Assembly: GCA_900313015.1 (NCBI GenBank)
Contig: OMPR01000015.1
Location: 228,069 to 292,068 of the forward strand
Reading direction: 5' to 3'
DNA length: 64,000 nt
Source of the DNA: Rhodobacteraceae bacterium EL53
GTDB lineage: Bacteria; Pseudomonadota; Alphaproteobacteria; Rhodobacterales; Rhodobacteraceae
Numbering within the stretch: position 1 is the stretch's first letter; each line of letters starts with the position of its first letter. The notes below the pieces were generated by a model. The model had not been told where the DNA came from and ran no database searches. It saw only the letters and a program-made list of their open reading frames with translations. Shown here piece by piece: positions 35,401 through 44,098 of the stretch. The position numbers and the translations under genes are program-made.

Positions 35401-37794
35401 CCAAGTATAGACAGGCTCTCCTATCTCTGGTGCCGTCTCGTCCGCCAGGAGGGGAAGGCCGTCCTCAACCCCGACTACCTTCAAGAAGTCCACCCAAACC
35501 TTCCGTAGCGCAACCGACTTAGGGATCCAAGTCGCTTCCGAAAGAAGCTGCATCTGGGCTGCCTCTGCGCAATCGGGAGATAGAGCCGACGCCTCGGCGA
35601 GATAGGTCGTCAGGTTCCTTCCTTGTGCTGTCCATCCTTCCGAGAAACGCGCCTCGCCCGCGGGTCTCCATCCCCCAATAGTCTCGACGTGAAGGTCGAT
35701 CTCGGCTAGGATTTCGTCACATTTTGAACCCTCGGCCCGCCAAACCTTGAACGCCCACGTGAGCGCGGCTTCTCGCCTCTTGGGAGCAGCGCGGTCGCCG
35801 AAAGTCGCTGGAATCTTTGCCAGGATCTCCAAGGCGTCGTATCGCTTCACGAGGCCCGCATTGACAAAATCCGCTACGACCCCGGAAGACAACGGTACAT
35901 CGTCGTCCAAAATTGAGAACTTGCTCGCCAACGCTTTCGGTGGCAACGGAGCCTCCTCCGCCTTCTTTCGCCGACCGACGGCCTCGCGCACGAAGACGGG
36001 CGTCTCCGACGCAATACCCATGGCGGCCTCAATTCCTCCGTCGCGCGTTCGCAAAATCCTCATGCCGCCGAGTTCTCCAAGGGCGCGAACCGACGGAAGC
36101 GCCTTGCGGCACTCCTCGTAAAACGTGCCCCAGGTCTTGGGTGACGAGCGGTCGGATGCAAGCGAGGCGGCGACCGCCTCGAGCCATCCCGCCAAGTCCT
36201 GCTCGTTCGGGACGGCCCTGAGCGAGACCGTGTCCAGCATGCCGCATATCCGCTCGAGACGGCGTGCCCCAAGATCGGGATCGGCGAGACCGGCGACGCC
36301 GGCCTTGACCAGACGTGGCACGCGCAGTAGGCGGAAGCCCCTCTCGTCCCAGACGAAGGTGTCCTTGAGGGAGCACCACTGATCTTCCCTTCCGGGCTCG
36401 GGAACGACCTCGAGTTCCCGCCAGTCGATCTCCCGGCGTTCGCAGACGCGAGCGAGTCGCTCCAGATCCTCTGGCTCCCAAGTTGCCAGATCGAAAACGG
36501 CGTTCCTGAGGGCCCTGCCGAAGATCGTCTTGAGTTCGAGCGCAGCCCGCACGGCCGTATCGGCAAGCTCATCGAGGAGGAAGGCGTTGAGAGGAAGGTC
36601 AAAGTTGGCGCGCCGCCGGTCGATCGAGGCATAGAAGGGAGCGTCGACATGCCCCGCCAGCGGCGACGCCATCTCGGCGGCCATGGGAAGGAAGTTGTAG
36701 ACCCTGCCATGCTCGGCATCCGCGGCGGCTAGAGGGATCGCGACTGATACCTTGGGATCGCCCTGCCAGTCGCGCCAGCGGACGAGCTGCTGCTCCTTGG
36801 CGATGCTCGCCTCGACGGCTTCTTCGAGCCGGTCGCGATCGATGGGCCGGTGCGCCACGACATATCGGCGGCGGCCGGGTCCGATTGACACGACCTCGTA
36901 TTCAATGTCGGACGACTGGACCGGCGCCGGCCTCTCCACGACCTTACGGGTGAGCCTATGCCGGGAGACGTCGCCCCCATCGTGAATCTCTACGGCGACT
37001 TTCTCGAGGCGTTCGAGAAATAGCAGCAGCGGCACTTCGGTCTCCGCCAGAGCGGTAATCTGCGATCGAGCCAATGAGACCGCCGCTCGTCCCCGTAGCG
37101 GCAGGTGCACGACGGTGGCAAAACCATTCTTCGCGAAATCGGCGATGTCATCGGACTGCGCATCGATCGGCGTCGCGGCGAGGTAACGCGGCAAGTCGCG
37201 AGCTACCTTGGCAGCCAACTCCGGCGAGGTCACACGCCTCGCAGCTTGTTCAATCTCCGCACGGTCCGCGAAGCGGAAACAAAAACCGTCGAATGCTTCC
37301 GTGCTCTTGGCCTCTGCCTGTGAGTAAATCCTTACGTCGTCGGTGAGCGTCTCGACAGAACGGAAACCCAAGCCTTTGTTTCCGATTCCCTCTCCGACAG
37401 ACTTGCTGGATAAGCCGACGTTGCGAATGGCGTCGACGTTGCTCCAGTCGAAGCCTTTGCCCGTGTTCGCGACATAGAGGTCCGCACGCTCATCGTTATG
37501 CACAACAAACTTTAATAGGATGGAGCCGATGCTTCCTTCGGCGTGCGCATCGTGGGCGTTCTGGAATAACTCGAATAGGACACGATCGCCGTATTCGCCG
37601 CCGATTACCTCGCCAAGAGTGCGCAGGCTCTCGTATGGCCGGAGACCTTTCTCGGAGGCCGCTGCCGCGTGCTCCAACTGATCGGTGAGGACGGCTTCAA
37701 GTCGCTCAGAAGGCGTCATTTCGACGCGTCTCGAACTGTCGATCGGGGACGAATTGAACTCGCCAAGTGCCTTTGTTGCCAATTCGTCCCCCAT
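32476..37794 (-). CDS. Giant sacsin-like GHKL ATPase with C-terminal DUF3883 domain
   Basis: A 1772-residue protein. Residues about 55-250 are a GHKL (Hsp90/sacsin-type) ATPase: N-box ELFQNAHDAH (75-84), VANTGKGF (108-115) and GIGNKGLGF (136-144). A long middle of about 1300 residues has no domain I can name. Near residues 1655-1760 a DUF3883 (NOV) domain has a nuclease-like pattern: LGYDFRV, then WRYEVKSN (Asp, then Glu-x-Lys). The gene converges on brxL with 64 bp between stops, so it is its own unit. Such GHKL-DUF3883 proteins occur in defence islands; a sensor ATPase coupled to a nuclease is plausible but unproven. ATG 37794 lacks a good RBS; ATG 37719 (MTPSERLE) is an alternative start. 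Confidence 0.85.
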   Translation of the reverse strand: MGDELATKALGEFNSSPIDSSRRVEMTPSERLEAVLTDQLEHAAAASEKGLRPYESLRTLGEVIGGEYGDRVLFELFQNAHDAHAEGSIGSILLKFVVHNDERADLYVANTGKGFDWSNVDAIRNVGLSSKSVGEGIGNKGLGFRSVETLTDDVRIYSQAEAKSTEAFDGFCFRFADRAEIEQAARRVTSPELAAKVARDLPRYLAATPIDAQSDDIADFAKNGFATVVHLPLRGRAAVSLARSQITALAETEVPLLLFLERLEKVAVEIHDGGDVSRHRLTRKVVERPAPVQSSDIEYEVVSIGPGRRRYVVAHRPIDRDRLEEAVEASIAKEQQLVRWRDWQGDPKVSVAIPLAAADAEHGRVYNFLPMAAEMASPLAGHVDAPFYASIDRRRANFDLPLNAFLLDELADTAVRAALELKTIFGRALRNAVFDLATWEPEDLERLARVCERREIDWRELEVVPEPGREDQWCSLKDTFVWDERGFRLLRVPRLVKAGVAGLADPDLGARRLERICGMLDTVSLRAVPNEQDLAGWLEAVAASLASDRSSPKTWGTFYEECRKALPSVRALGELGGMRILRTRDGGIEAAMGIASETPVFVREAVGRRKKAEEAPLPPKALASKFSILDDDVPLSSGVVADFVNAGLVKRYDALEILAKIPATFGDRAAPKRREAALTWAFKVWRAEGSKCDEILAEIDLHVETIGGWRPAGEARFSEGWTAQGRNLTTYLAEASALSPDCAEAAQMQLLSEATWIPKSVALRKVWVDFLKVVGVEDGLPLLADETAPEIGEPVYTWNPFLKSEQKKAGRNASWIAANADVDLPNPHTNYSRRGDLWRFPGQLEHRTMPPEARRRLAELAMVQASQGDTGWAKWHLGRYERWGTDQNETELSTPAAVFLAKSRWMPVDGDEERFRRPGELWASTDGRRRPPRYMDRPRDRLVEMVETNESLSSLLFSPVIGLRDWSDREQTPFKLALMARSTPNLQPRERVAFRKAYQQAWEDICSSELDLPSDLPLFILTSTGNSVLEGNSETPPRVFVTGDPLLPETKAVLAAGEAVLELSEKDAEKDLVTPAIAKLREGGRFDALPVDAGQVGVLVDHAPLVVSNSDPLLVADGLEWLPEAAVLANEVLGQGLERRIPGGTVAERLRRVRLRRCGTIRLSVGGTTVEDPLRFYALPDNDHPTLVVGDDEDISWSVLAEAAPTLSTLLDGRMRSLETLLLRLAARRPTPDPRQRPSDEELARALGCKVNLVHDHAHAITTDHTLVMERFVPIVACITEITTAESLFQALGTSPGRSEIVESLAGIANRLPCTPEELVEELGRPDLAEVRRRLNLDFGELNRMLAALGGPVLTNEDELRRLFDTWKRELSSMALGRIRRHFWSDFDAGRSLDGYVSMRELDFLEFQEDWIFDREHLARSDVSVLLDATLDELLGADGGRELEPLEKVRRSSARTLQRFVEANAGVVGAWCFANDFPDPWKEGPLLVVKEVSRRGLLDFARVDEGAEIGFLDRAGVWPGGMPHTVEPTALGLDPDDLDGELERERERQERKEAEKRTISFAGTPLDTRRENFARSLVDLADVGMTDGDWLTRSRRRFSLAEQAARKSPKAGSGGKGGGRRRSTRVTEEVRSAMGFASEYLASRFLIEKHKKRYDNRCWVSENRGLLEIDWEGDDTLGYDFRVQTADVEWRYEVKSNLDDAFEFEFSQNEMRVAAECSSDSTRKYRILYIPFVFDPTRWRVMQLPNPLSADGRGLFKEVGAGATRLKFDVAR

Positions 37795-38375
37795 AGTTTT
37801 GCGACCATCTTGGATTTTATGAATTCACTATACTTCGCTAGCAGCGCCTGATGTACAAGTGCAGTGCGAGTTATTTTCCGTCTTATGATTGTTGGATCAA
37901 AGCGTCTCAAAATCTCTGTAAAAGCCAACAACTGGCTTTTTCCTGCCAGCTTTCGAGGCGATATTGCGGATGCGTTTTTAGCGTCGAATGGAGGAAAGCA
38001 GGGCATCGAAGCAAAATAGTCCGTAGCAAATGTCCGATTTTGATGCGGGGCTACACCCAACTTTAAACCCCTCCCCCATTAACACGCTGGAAACCCTCGC
38101 AACAGTTCGAACCACCTTTGCAAGGTGAACAACAACAACCCCATTCTCAACCCTAGCAGAATTTGCAATAGACCAAGGCCACGGGGTGCGAATTACCCGC
38201 ATACCAAAGGGGCCGGGAAGGACCCAAACGGCATCTATGGCGGCGCGTGCTGCGGCGAAAAGGGCGGTTTCCGGACATTCGCTGCGGGTGCATGAAACGA
38301 TCCACAGCGTGGTAAAAGCAGCCATTCATGGACCGAAAGGTACAAGCTCTATGCTGCAACTTGCGCCGCGGGCAG
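37795..38375. other. Gene-free stretch with a terminator-like hairpin
   Basis: About 580 bp between the GHKL gene and the porin remnant. A bidirectional terminator-like hairpin is described separately (37920-37941). 38150-38340 is an intergenic-type sequence open in one minus frame but without start, RBS or domain; it may be a fragment of a dispersed repeat. Confidence 0.45.
37920..37941. terminator. Bidirectional intrinsic terminator
   Basis: AAAAGCCA, loop ACAAC, TGGCTTTT, then one more T: an 8-bp stem with A- and T-runs on both sides. Read on the minus strand it would stop transcripts from the amidohydrolase-porin operon before the GHKL gene. Confidence 0.6.
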
Positions 38376-38943
38376 CTATGCACTGATATATGGGCTAACC
38401 AAGCCGTGTACGTCCAGAAAGTCGGTCATATCCAACTGCCAGACTTGCAGCGTCCAGGATCCGTCTGCCGCGCGCTGTGTCCAAAACAGGTTCGTCAGAA
38501 GTGTGCCATTGTCATTGACAAGTGGTGCCGGTGATCGACAGTGCGCCACCATCGAACCCGAAGTTTTGTGGCGCGACATCTCCGTACACGTGCCGATCTT
38601 CCAGTTTGAACGTCAGGCTTCCATTCTCGGTCGCCTTCCACGTTCCGTAGATGCGAAATATCCCGCCAGTAGCGTCGCCTTGGCCCAGATCGGAATTCGA
38701 CGTCTGACCAAGCGTGAGATAGTCGAAATTGAAGCTAAAGCCTCTTTCCGCCCAGCCTTCCTTCAACTCGAAATAGCGGGGCGCGATGTTCACCGGGAAG
38801 TTCGATCGGAACTGCGGTTCTATGAGCCCGTCGCCGGGTTGCAATTCTGTCTGTACCGAGGATGGTCCACCAAGGCCTTGCGCAAAAGCGGAGCCTGTAA
38901 GGCAGGCTAAAACCGTAGCTAAAAAAAGAGTTTTAGAGAGCAT
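38376..38943 (-). pseudogene. Carbohydrate-porin (OprB-like) gene, frameshifted and truncated
   Basis: ATG 38943 begins a normal secreted porin: signal peptide MLSKTLFLATVLACLTGSAF, then a porin N-terminus with FSFNFDYLTLGQTSN and TFKLEDRHVYG. The frame breaks near 38525 at ITGT; homology resumes in another frame (NDNGTLLTNLFWTQRAADGS, then WQLDMTDFLD) until a stop at 38376. The intact relative at 48098-49354 has 418 residues, so more than half is missing. It is the last gene of the operon that starts at 42140 and follows the outer-membrane protein gene by 7 bases. Confidence 0.8.
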
Positions 38944-38950
38944 TTGAAAT

Positions 38951-39826
38951 CTACCGGATAGGCGACAGTACCGCAGCGCGTGTAGCCTCATCCACTGGTG
39001 GTGACGGTGGAATTGGTTGAAATGGATTGCTTATGACGGGGCTGAAGGTGAACGTGACCTTCCAGTCTGAGGTGAAGGCATCAGGTGTGACAACGTTTTT
39101 CTCGATGCCCGCATTGAGTTTGACGAGCTGGTTTCCAATCGCTGTTGTTTTGGCGACTTGTATGCCAAAGGGAACCGTCCAGGCGTCGTCGCTGTCTGCG
39201 TTCCAGTCGTATGTGATCGTGGGTCCAGTTCCGATTTGCCACCCGTCACCCAGCCCGTAGAATACAAAATACTGGAGCGAAGTGATCGATACATCTGAGC
39301 CATTTCCCCCGACTTTTTTGTTATGGAAGGGAAAGAAACCCCAGATGCCCCAATCTTCTGACTTCACAGCCAGGGCACTTGCGCCGAGCAGCCAGTTGTC
39401 CGACGAAATGCCGCTGCCTGTTGGGATCAAACCAACTACGCCGGCGCCCAACGTCCAACCACTCTTGCTCCAAGAATACAGAAGATCATAGGTAATATCA
39501 CCGAAATGACCTAAATCGGAAAAACCCGATGCGGAGGCAATCGGTTGATCCAACACGTAGGAAAACGCCGGGCGAAAGATCAGATTGTTGCCGTTTTCCA
39601 GTACGAAGGGAAAGACAGGTTGGAACGTGGCGGTCAGGCTGTCCTGATCATCGGCGTCTGGCAGATCACCGTCGAAGGTCCGATACTCAAGCTTGAAATT
39701 CAGTGTCGTATTGGCTGCGCCGGGGTTGGAAAGCTCTTTGGCCAGTTCATCGATGTTCGGACCAACTTGCGCCAGCGCCGGTGCCGACAGCGCAATCGTA
39801 AACACTATCGAGATCAGATATTTCAA
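38951..39826 (-). CDS. Outer-membrane beta-barrel protein (transporter/neuromedin-U-like family)
   Basis: A 291-residue protein with a signal peptide (LKYLISIVFTIALSAPALAQ) and repeating amphipathic strands that suggest a beta-barrel (LNFKLEYRTF, TATFQPVFPF, GWTLGAGVVGLIPTGSG, WKVTFTFSPVISNPF). The pattern recalls bacterial proteins annotated as transporter or neuromedin U. The start is TTG 39826, overlapping the upstream gene's stop (GATTGA), with AAGGAA upstream, so it is translationally coupled. Probable role: outer-membrane uptake of the substrate handled by the periplasmic amidohydrolase. Function is inferred from fold and context. Confidence 0.65.
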   Translation of the reverse strand: MKYLISIVFTIALSAPALAQVGPNIDELAKELSNPGAANTTLNFKLEYRTFDGDLPDADDQDSLTATFQPVFPFVLENGNNLIFRPAFSYVLDQPIASASGFSDLGHFGDITYDLLYSWSKSGWTLGAGVVGLIPTGSGISSDNWLLGASALAVKSEDWGIWGFFPFHNKKVGGNGSDVSITSLQYFVFYGLGDGWQIGTGPTITYDWNADSDDAWTVPFGIQVAKTTAIGNQLVKLNAGIEKNVVTPDAFTSDWKVTFTFSPVISNPFQPIPPSPPVDEATRAAVLSPIR

Positions 39827-40602
39827 TCGTTGGTTCCTTGGGTTTTGTTTGGCAGTCGCCCCGATGCACGCAGGCGCTCCGCGATGGATGCCGCCCAATC
39901 ATTCGTTGTAGGCGTGCTGGCCATCAGGTCTTGCATCGTTTCAGTGCGCGACACTTCAAGAATATAGCTGGAGCGCATTGGCATATCACCGTCTACGATG
40001 CGGAAAGTGTGATTTGTTTCTTCAATCGACAATTTGCCAGTCAACCTTACAGGCTCATGCATACTGCTGGGGATCCAGTCGCCAACTACACGCGCCCGGA
40101 TCATCTGATTGGCATTTGGCGGAGGCATATGACTGCACATCCCACGTTCAGGCACGAGGTAGACGACCGTGGTTCCGTCCGCATCGGCTGGTGCCGGGAT
40201 AGCGTAACCCGCTAATGTAACGGATTGTCCATCAAGATTAGGGTTGGCCGCTATTGCGGCTTTCTCGCGCCGTTCGGCAACGAGCCAGCGTTGGTCGATC
40301 AGCCAATCTGCATCAATCCCATCTTCGGCCAGTTCTGCAAGCACCGCATCAATTTTTGCAGAACTGTCGGCAACCTGCGCCTCGCTGAGCGTGGGGTCAA
40401 TGAGCCGGGCGCGGTTCTGGACAATCGTCCTCAAGGCTTCGGTCTGCCAACTGCGCAGGTCTCGAAAAGGATCTGCGAAGGTCTGCGCCGATGGATCGAC
40501 AAGATCGGCCCATGCGACAGGATCGCTTTCGCTCGCCTGCAAAGGCATAGACATGACCAAAGTGAAAGCAACCACATGGCCGAAAACTAAAAACACATTC
40601 AT
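39823..40602 (-). CDS. Secreted DUF3299 protein
   Basis: A 259-residue protein with a signal peptide (MNVFLVFGHVVAFTLVMSMP). The C-terminal half matches DUF3299: VTLAGYAIP, the strand VVYLVPERGMCSH, and MPPPNANQ with the characteristic Cys, His and Pro-rich loop. A GGGGAAG RBS precedes ATG 40602. The residues between (about 30-150) are helical. DUF3299 proteins are periplasmic or lipoproteins of unknown activity; the Cys-His pair could bind metal. It is the second gene of the amidohydrolase operon. Confidence 0.75.
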   Translation of the reverse strand: MNVFLVFGHVVAFTLVMSMPLQASESDPVAWADLVDPSAQTFADPFRDLRSWQTEALRTIVQNRARLIDPTLSEAQVADSSAKIDAVLAELAEDGIDADWLIDQRWLVAERREKAAIAANPNLDGQSVTLAGYAIPAPADADGTTVVYLVPERGMCSHMPPPNANQMIRARVVGDWIPSSMHEPVRLTGKLSIEETNHTFRIVDGDMPMRSSYILEVSRTETMQDLMASTPTTNDWAASIAERLRASGRLPNKTQGTND

Positions 40603-40700
40603 ATTGATCTTCCCCGGTCTCAATTTTTTTGCGGGGCGGCCGAGGTAAACAAACCGCCCCGCTGTGTCACAGCTGTTGTGACGAAGCCCAGATCATAGGA

Positions 40701-42140
40701 TCAGGGGTAAACTTTGGGTTCTGAAACCGCAGGCCGGTACATGATGCTGTCGCTGTCGGCGAGCGTATTCTTGTAGGCACGACCGTCCTTCATCACCATT
40801 TGCAGCTTGCTTTCGTCGAGGATCAGATTGATGTCCTCCAACGGGTTGCCCTCCCACAGCAAAATGTCTGCGTAGCTCTCCGGGGCAATCCGGCCAAGGT
40901 GGTAGCTCGGATATGGATTTTTCGGACCAGACCATGCCATCACGATACCTGCATTTCCGGTCCAATGCTTAAGCGCCTGCGCTGGTGTGAATCCAGCGTC
41001 CACGTTGCAGGTAATGTCTTCCTTGATCTTCTCGACCAGACCGGGGGAAAACATATCGGAGCCGCCAATGGTAAACATATCGTATTCGTTCATCCATTTG
41101 GACATCGCTCGAACGCCTTCTCCAACCCTGACGCCCTTGAGTTTCTGTTCGTGGGTGAAGAAGGCGGGCATGGATTCGTAGCTGCCAAAGGAGTTAACAC
41201 TCATAAAGCACTGGAAGCTCCAGACGATATCCTCGGTCTCTTCGTATTTGGCCACCATACGTTTGACCATATCCTCGGAGATGAGGAAACCGTGTTCAAA
41301 GGATCGTGTGCCAAGGCGCAGGTGCCGGTCATAACTTTTGTCGTGATAGGCATGCACGGCGACATAGGTGCCGTTGTCGGCCGCGATTTCCACAGCTTTA
41401 GCGACTTCTTCTTCGGACAGGCCCATGATGTCGAGCGGGTCAAATTCGCTTGCGACACCGCCGCCGCCCATGACTTTGATGAACCCTGCACCGCGCCGCA
41501 GGTTAAGGCGCACCGCTTTGGTCACCTCGTCAGGCCCATCAACAGTCCATGAGTTTTGCGAAGCTTGAGTCACGTCGGCATGTTCCGCGATAATCCCAGG
41601 AGGGACGTTGCGACCGGCCCAATCACCATGACCACCTGTTTGTGAGATAGCGCCACCAGACGAGACTATCCGCGGACCGGGCAGTAGCCCCATGTCGATG
41701 GCCTTGGCAATGTCCAGCGGATCCCCTGCAATATCCCTGACCGAGGTGATGCCCTTCATCAGGATGTTGTTCACGAGGTGGTGCTGTGCGATCGCGCCGC
41801 CCGATGCCTCGTCCCATCGCGTTTGATATGCGGCTGTGCCCTCGGGGGGATTCAACATGACGTGCTGGTGCATGTCGATCAGCCCGGGGGTCATCGTTTT
41901 GCCGGTCCCATCGACAACAAACGCGCTTTCCATGTCAATCGGGTCGGTCGAGACCTGCGTGATGACATTGCCCTCGACCAGAACGTTTGCGTCCATGAGC
42001 AGGTCCGGGCTGAAGCCGTCAAAGACATCGACATTGGTGAACAAGATTGGTGGTGGCGCGTCTTCCTTCGCTTGAGCGATGCTGAGTGGAGCAATCGCAA
42101 CACCTGCCGCAAACACCACCGATTTTATTGAACTGGACAT
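40701..42140 (-). CDS. Secreted metal-dependent amidohydrolase (cassette A)
   Basis: A 479-residue amidohydrolase with a signal peptide (SVVFAAGVAIAPLSIAQAKE). The metal-site start is TPGLIDMHQHVML. A second His pair lies in VHAYHDKSYDRH and FEHGFLI, and IGGSDMFSPG holds the Asp expected in imidazolonepropionase/prolidase-like members. Domain order is the usual short beta-sandwich, TIM barrel, then C-terminal sandwich (APESYADILLWEGNPLED). It should hydrolyse an amide, lactone or peptide-like bond in the periplasm; the substrate is unknown. ATG 42140 has GGGGAG upstream. It is divergent from an AraC regulator and heads a four-gene operon. The paralogue at 49840 has the same setting. Confidence 0.88.
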   Translation of the reverse strand: MSSSIKSVVFAAGVAIAPLSIAQAKEDAPPPILFTNVDVFDGFSPDLLMDANVLVEGNVITQVSTDPIDMESAFVVDGTGKTMTPGLIDMHQHVMLNPPEGTAAYQTRWDEASGGAIAQHHLVNNILMKGITSVRDIAGDPLDIAKAIDMGLLPGPRIVSSGGAISQTGGHGDWAGRNVPPGIIAEHADVTQASQNSWTVDGPDEVTKAVRLNLRRGAGFIKVMGGGGVASEFDPLDIMGLSEEEVAKAVEIAADNGTYVAVHAYHDKSYDRHLRLGTRSFEHGFLISEDMVKRMVAKYEETEDIVWSFQCFMSVNSFGSYESMPAFFTHEQKLKGVRVGEGVRAMSKWMNEYDMFTIGGSDMFSPGLVEKIKEDITCNVDAGFTPAQALKHWTGNAGIVMAWSGPKNPYPSYHLGRIAPESYADILLWEGNPLEDINLILDESKLQMVMKDGRAYKNTLADSDSIMYRPAVSEPKVYP

Positions 42141-42289
42141 GATCTTGATCTCCCCTGATGAACTTCCGGGGACATCTAGCAGATCAGTTTAAGGATCAGT
42201 GGCCACTTTTCGATCAAAAACACGATTCTGAAACTAAAAATGGCAACCGTTGCGGAAATTAAGTCGTATGCTGGGCCAAGGAGTCGCCC

Positions 42290-43297
42290 ATGCCGCACAC
42301 AACCAATTCGCAGCCCCATCAGGAAGGTTTTATTCGCTTGGCGCTGGTGCTGCCTTTTTTGGACTATCTGAACGCTCGCGACATTGACCCACACCCGGCG
42401 CTGGAGGAATTTGGTGTGAGTGAAGACCTGATGCGCGACGCCAAAGTCTATGTCCACGCCGAACTGGTTTTTGGTTTGTTAAACAAGCTGTCGGAACTGT
42501 CTGGCGACAAATACCTTGGTATCCATGTCGGTGAAACTTTTGACCTCCAATCTTGGCCTCCGTTTACCAATGCGCTTCAGGGACCATCAACTCTGTTCAA
42601 GTTCTTCGCCGATTTCGTGCGCTTGGTGCCGCAGGAATCCAGCTCTGTTCTTCACAGTCTCATCGTTGAGGCTGACAGGGCGATTTATCGTATTACGCGA
42701 CAGCAAGAGCCGTCGGTCCCGCCACTTCAAGTCACGGGCTTTGGTGCTGCCGTTTACGTCCGCCTGCTGCAATCGGTTACGGGCCCAAACTGGGATCCTT
42801 CGGTGGTTGCCTGGGAAAGTCGTTATCTTCTCGGCGTACCACTAGGCTACAGCGGCATAGAAACCCGGGTCGGACCCGACCCAGGCATGCAGATCAGCTT
42901 TCCGACGGCTTGGCTTCACAAGGACGTCGCAATCGGATCACGTTTCGCTAGCGCACAACCGGTGTCGTCGGAGCAGGATGTTTCAGTGGTTGCCGCCTTG
43001 CGAACTGCTCTGCGAGACAAACTGGGCGAGACAGTTCTGAAGCCTGCATCGGTTGCCAGTCTGCTCGGCATCGACCCTGACTTACTCCTCAATGCACTGA
43101 AACATAATGGCACAACATTGCCGCGCGAAATCAAACGCCTGAAGATCGACGTGGCCAAGGAATACTTAATGGACCCTACGCAAACCGTGGCAAACATCGG
43201 CGCTTCACTGGGGTACTCGGACAAGGCGCATTTCACACGCTTCTTCCGCTCCCAGATGGGAATGACACCGACGCAATTCCGAGTCGGCAAGTCATGA
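42290..43297 (+). CDS. AraC-family transcriptional regulator (cassette A)
   Basis: A 335-residue regulator. Residues about 20-215 form the N-terminal Arabinose_bd-type sensor (LALVLPFLDYLNARDIDPHP near the start). The last 100 residues carry two helix-turn-helix units ending in VANIGASLGYSDKAHFTRFF and GMTPTQFR, typical of HTH_18. AAGGAG lies about 6 bases before ATG 42290. It is divergent from the amidohydrolase operon, with a 149-bp shared promoter region, and probably activates it in response to its substrate. Confidence 0.9.
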   Translation: MPHTTNSQPHQEGFIRLALVLPFLDYLNARDIDPHPALEEFGVSEDLMRDAKVYVHAELVFGLLNKLSELSGDKYLGIHVGETFDLQSWPPFTNALQGPSTLFKFFADFVRLVPQESSSVLHSLIVEADRAIYRITRQQEPSVPPLQVTGFGAAVYVRLLQSVTGPNWDPSVVAWESRYLLGVPLGYSGIETRVGPDPGMQISFPTAWLHKDVAIGSRFASAQPVSSEQDVSVVAALRTALRDKLGETVLKPASVASLLGIDPDLLLNALKHNGTTLPREIKRLKIDVAKEYLMDPTQTVANIGASLGYSDKAHFTRFFRSQMGMTPTQFRVGKS

Positions 43298-43764
43298 GAA
43301 AAGATATAAGTTGATCCGCCTTTCGCTACAGCAGCACAGCCCATGACGGCCACTGAAATCGGTTGCTCTTATTCGAACGGTGGAAATGCCCGCTGACCGG
43401 CGTTTCACCGGCCAAAATGCTGCGCTCTGCACGATTGGCAGCAATGACGGGCTGCACCGCAGCATCTTGGGAGGTTTTCGAGGTCCGGTCCGGGCCGTTC
43501 GCGTAACTTTGCAAAGGTCACAACCTGCGCAAAGCTGCCGTCCCCAGCGGATGGCAGCTCCCAGCCCAAAGCGGACATGGCGGTCCTACACCACGGGCGG
43601 ATTGCGGCCATTCGCTCCAATTTGCACCAAGGTCCGCTGTGCGGATACCATAGGGTGGATCAATTGACTGACGCCACCATCACGGCAAAGACAGGTCCTC
43701 ACTCTAAGTGAGGTGTGACAGGCCCACTTTCCAGAATTGGGAGTCAGTCCTGAATTTACAGGGT
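43298..43764. other. Intergenic region with a dispersed repeat and a hairpin
   Basis: 467 bp with no supported gene. It contains a copy of the hairpin-forming dispersed repeat (43493-43582) and a 7-bp hairpin with a 3-base loop (CCTCACT CTA AGTGAGG, 43697-43713) without a T-run. Confidence 0.5.
43493..43582 (+). repeat. Dispersed hairpin repeat, copy 1
   Basis: About 90 bp beginning GCCGTTCGCGTAACTTTGC. It holds the palindrome CTTTGCAAAG, a CCTGCGCAAAG word and the small hairpin GCCGTCC-CCAGC-GGATGGC, then CAGCCCAAAGCGGACATGG. The same order of words recurs at 47961 and 52478. Confidence 0.75.
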
Positions 43765-44097
43765 TCAGCGATAGGGCAAGCTGAAGAATGTGAAGCTGTT
43801 CGTCTGGGTGACTATGCGTGATCCCGTCTCAGCCAAAAGCGTTTGCATTGCCGAGCTGCCCGTTGGACAGGCCACAAGATCGGCGGCATCATCAAGAAAG
43901 TCGACGGTGAATGCGCTTTCGCCGACAACCTGGCATTCATCCGACGGGCTCCGGTAACCACGAACAAAGACGAGATCGGGGTCCGGTTCGCTGACCGCAA
44001 CCTCAACCGGCGTCTCAATACACCCAGTGAGGAAAAGCGTCGCTGACAAGACGGCGAAGGATGCTAAAAGCTGCTTCAAGTGAATAGTTGTTGCCAT
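43765..44097 (-). CDS. Small lipoprotein
   Basis: A 110-residue protein with a lipoprotein signal peptide: a basic start, the hydrophobic run LLASFAVLSATLFLTGC, and Cys as the expected lipidation site. The mature part has no family I recognise; it contains YRSPSDECQVVG and three further Cys residues that could form disulfides. ATG 44097 follows GGGAG, one base after the stop of the preceding secreted-protein gene, so it is third in a three-gene unit (45390 to 43765). Confidence 0.6.
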   Translation of the reverse strand: MATTIHLKQLLASFAVLSATLFLTGCIETPVEVAVSEPDPDLVFVRGYRSPSDECQVVGESAFTVDFLDDAADLVACPTGSSAMQTLLAETGSRIVTQTNSFTFFSLPYR

Positions 44098-44098
44098 T

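Noticed and set aside
38153..38383. A minus-strand gene before the porin remnant
   Set aside because: Open in two frames with no RBS or domain; looks like an intergenic repeat fragment.
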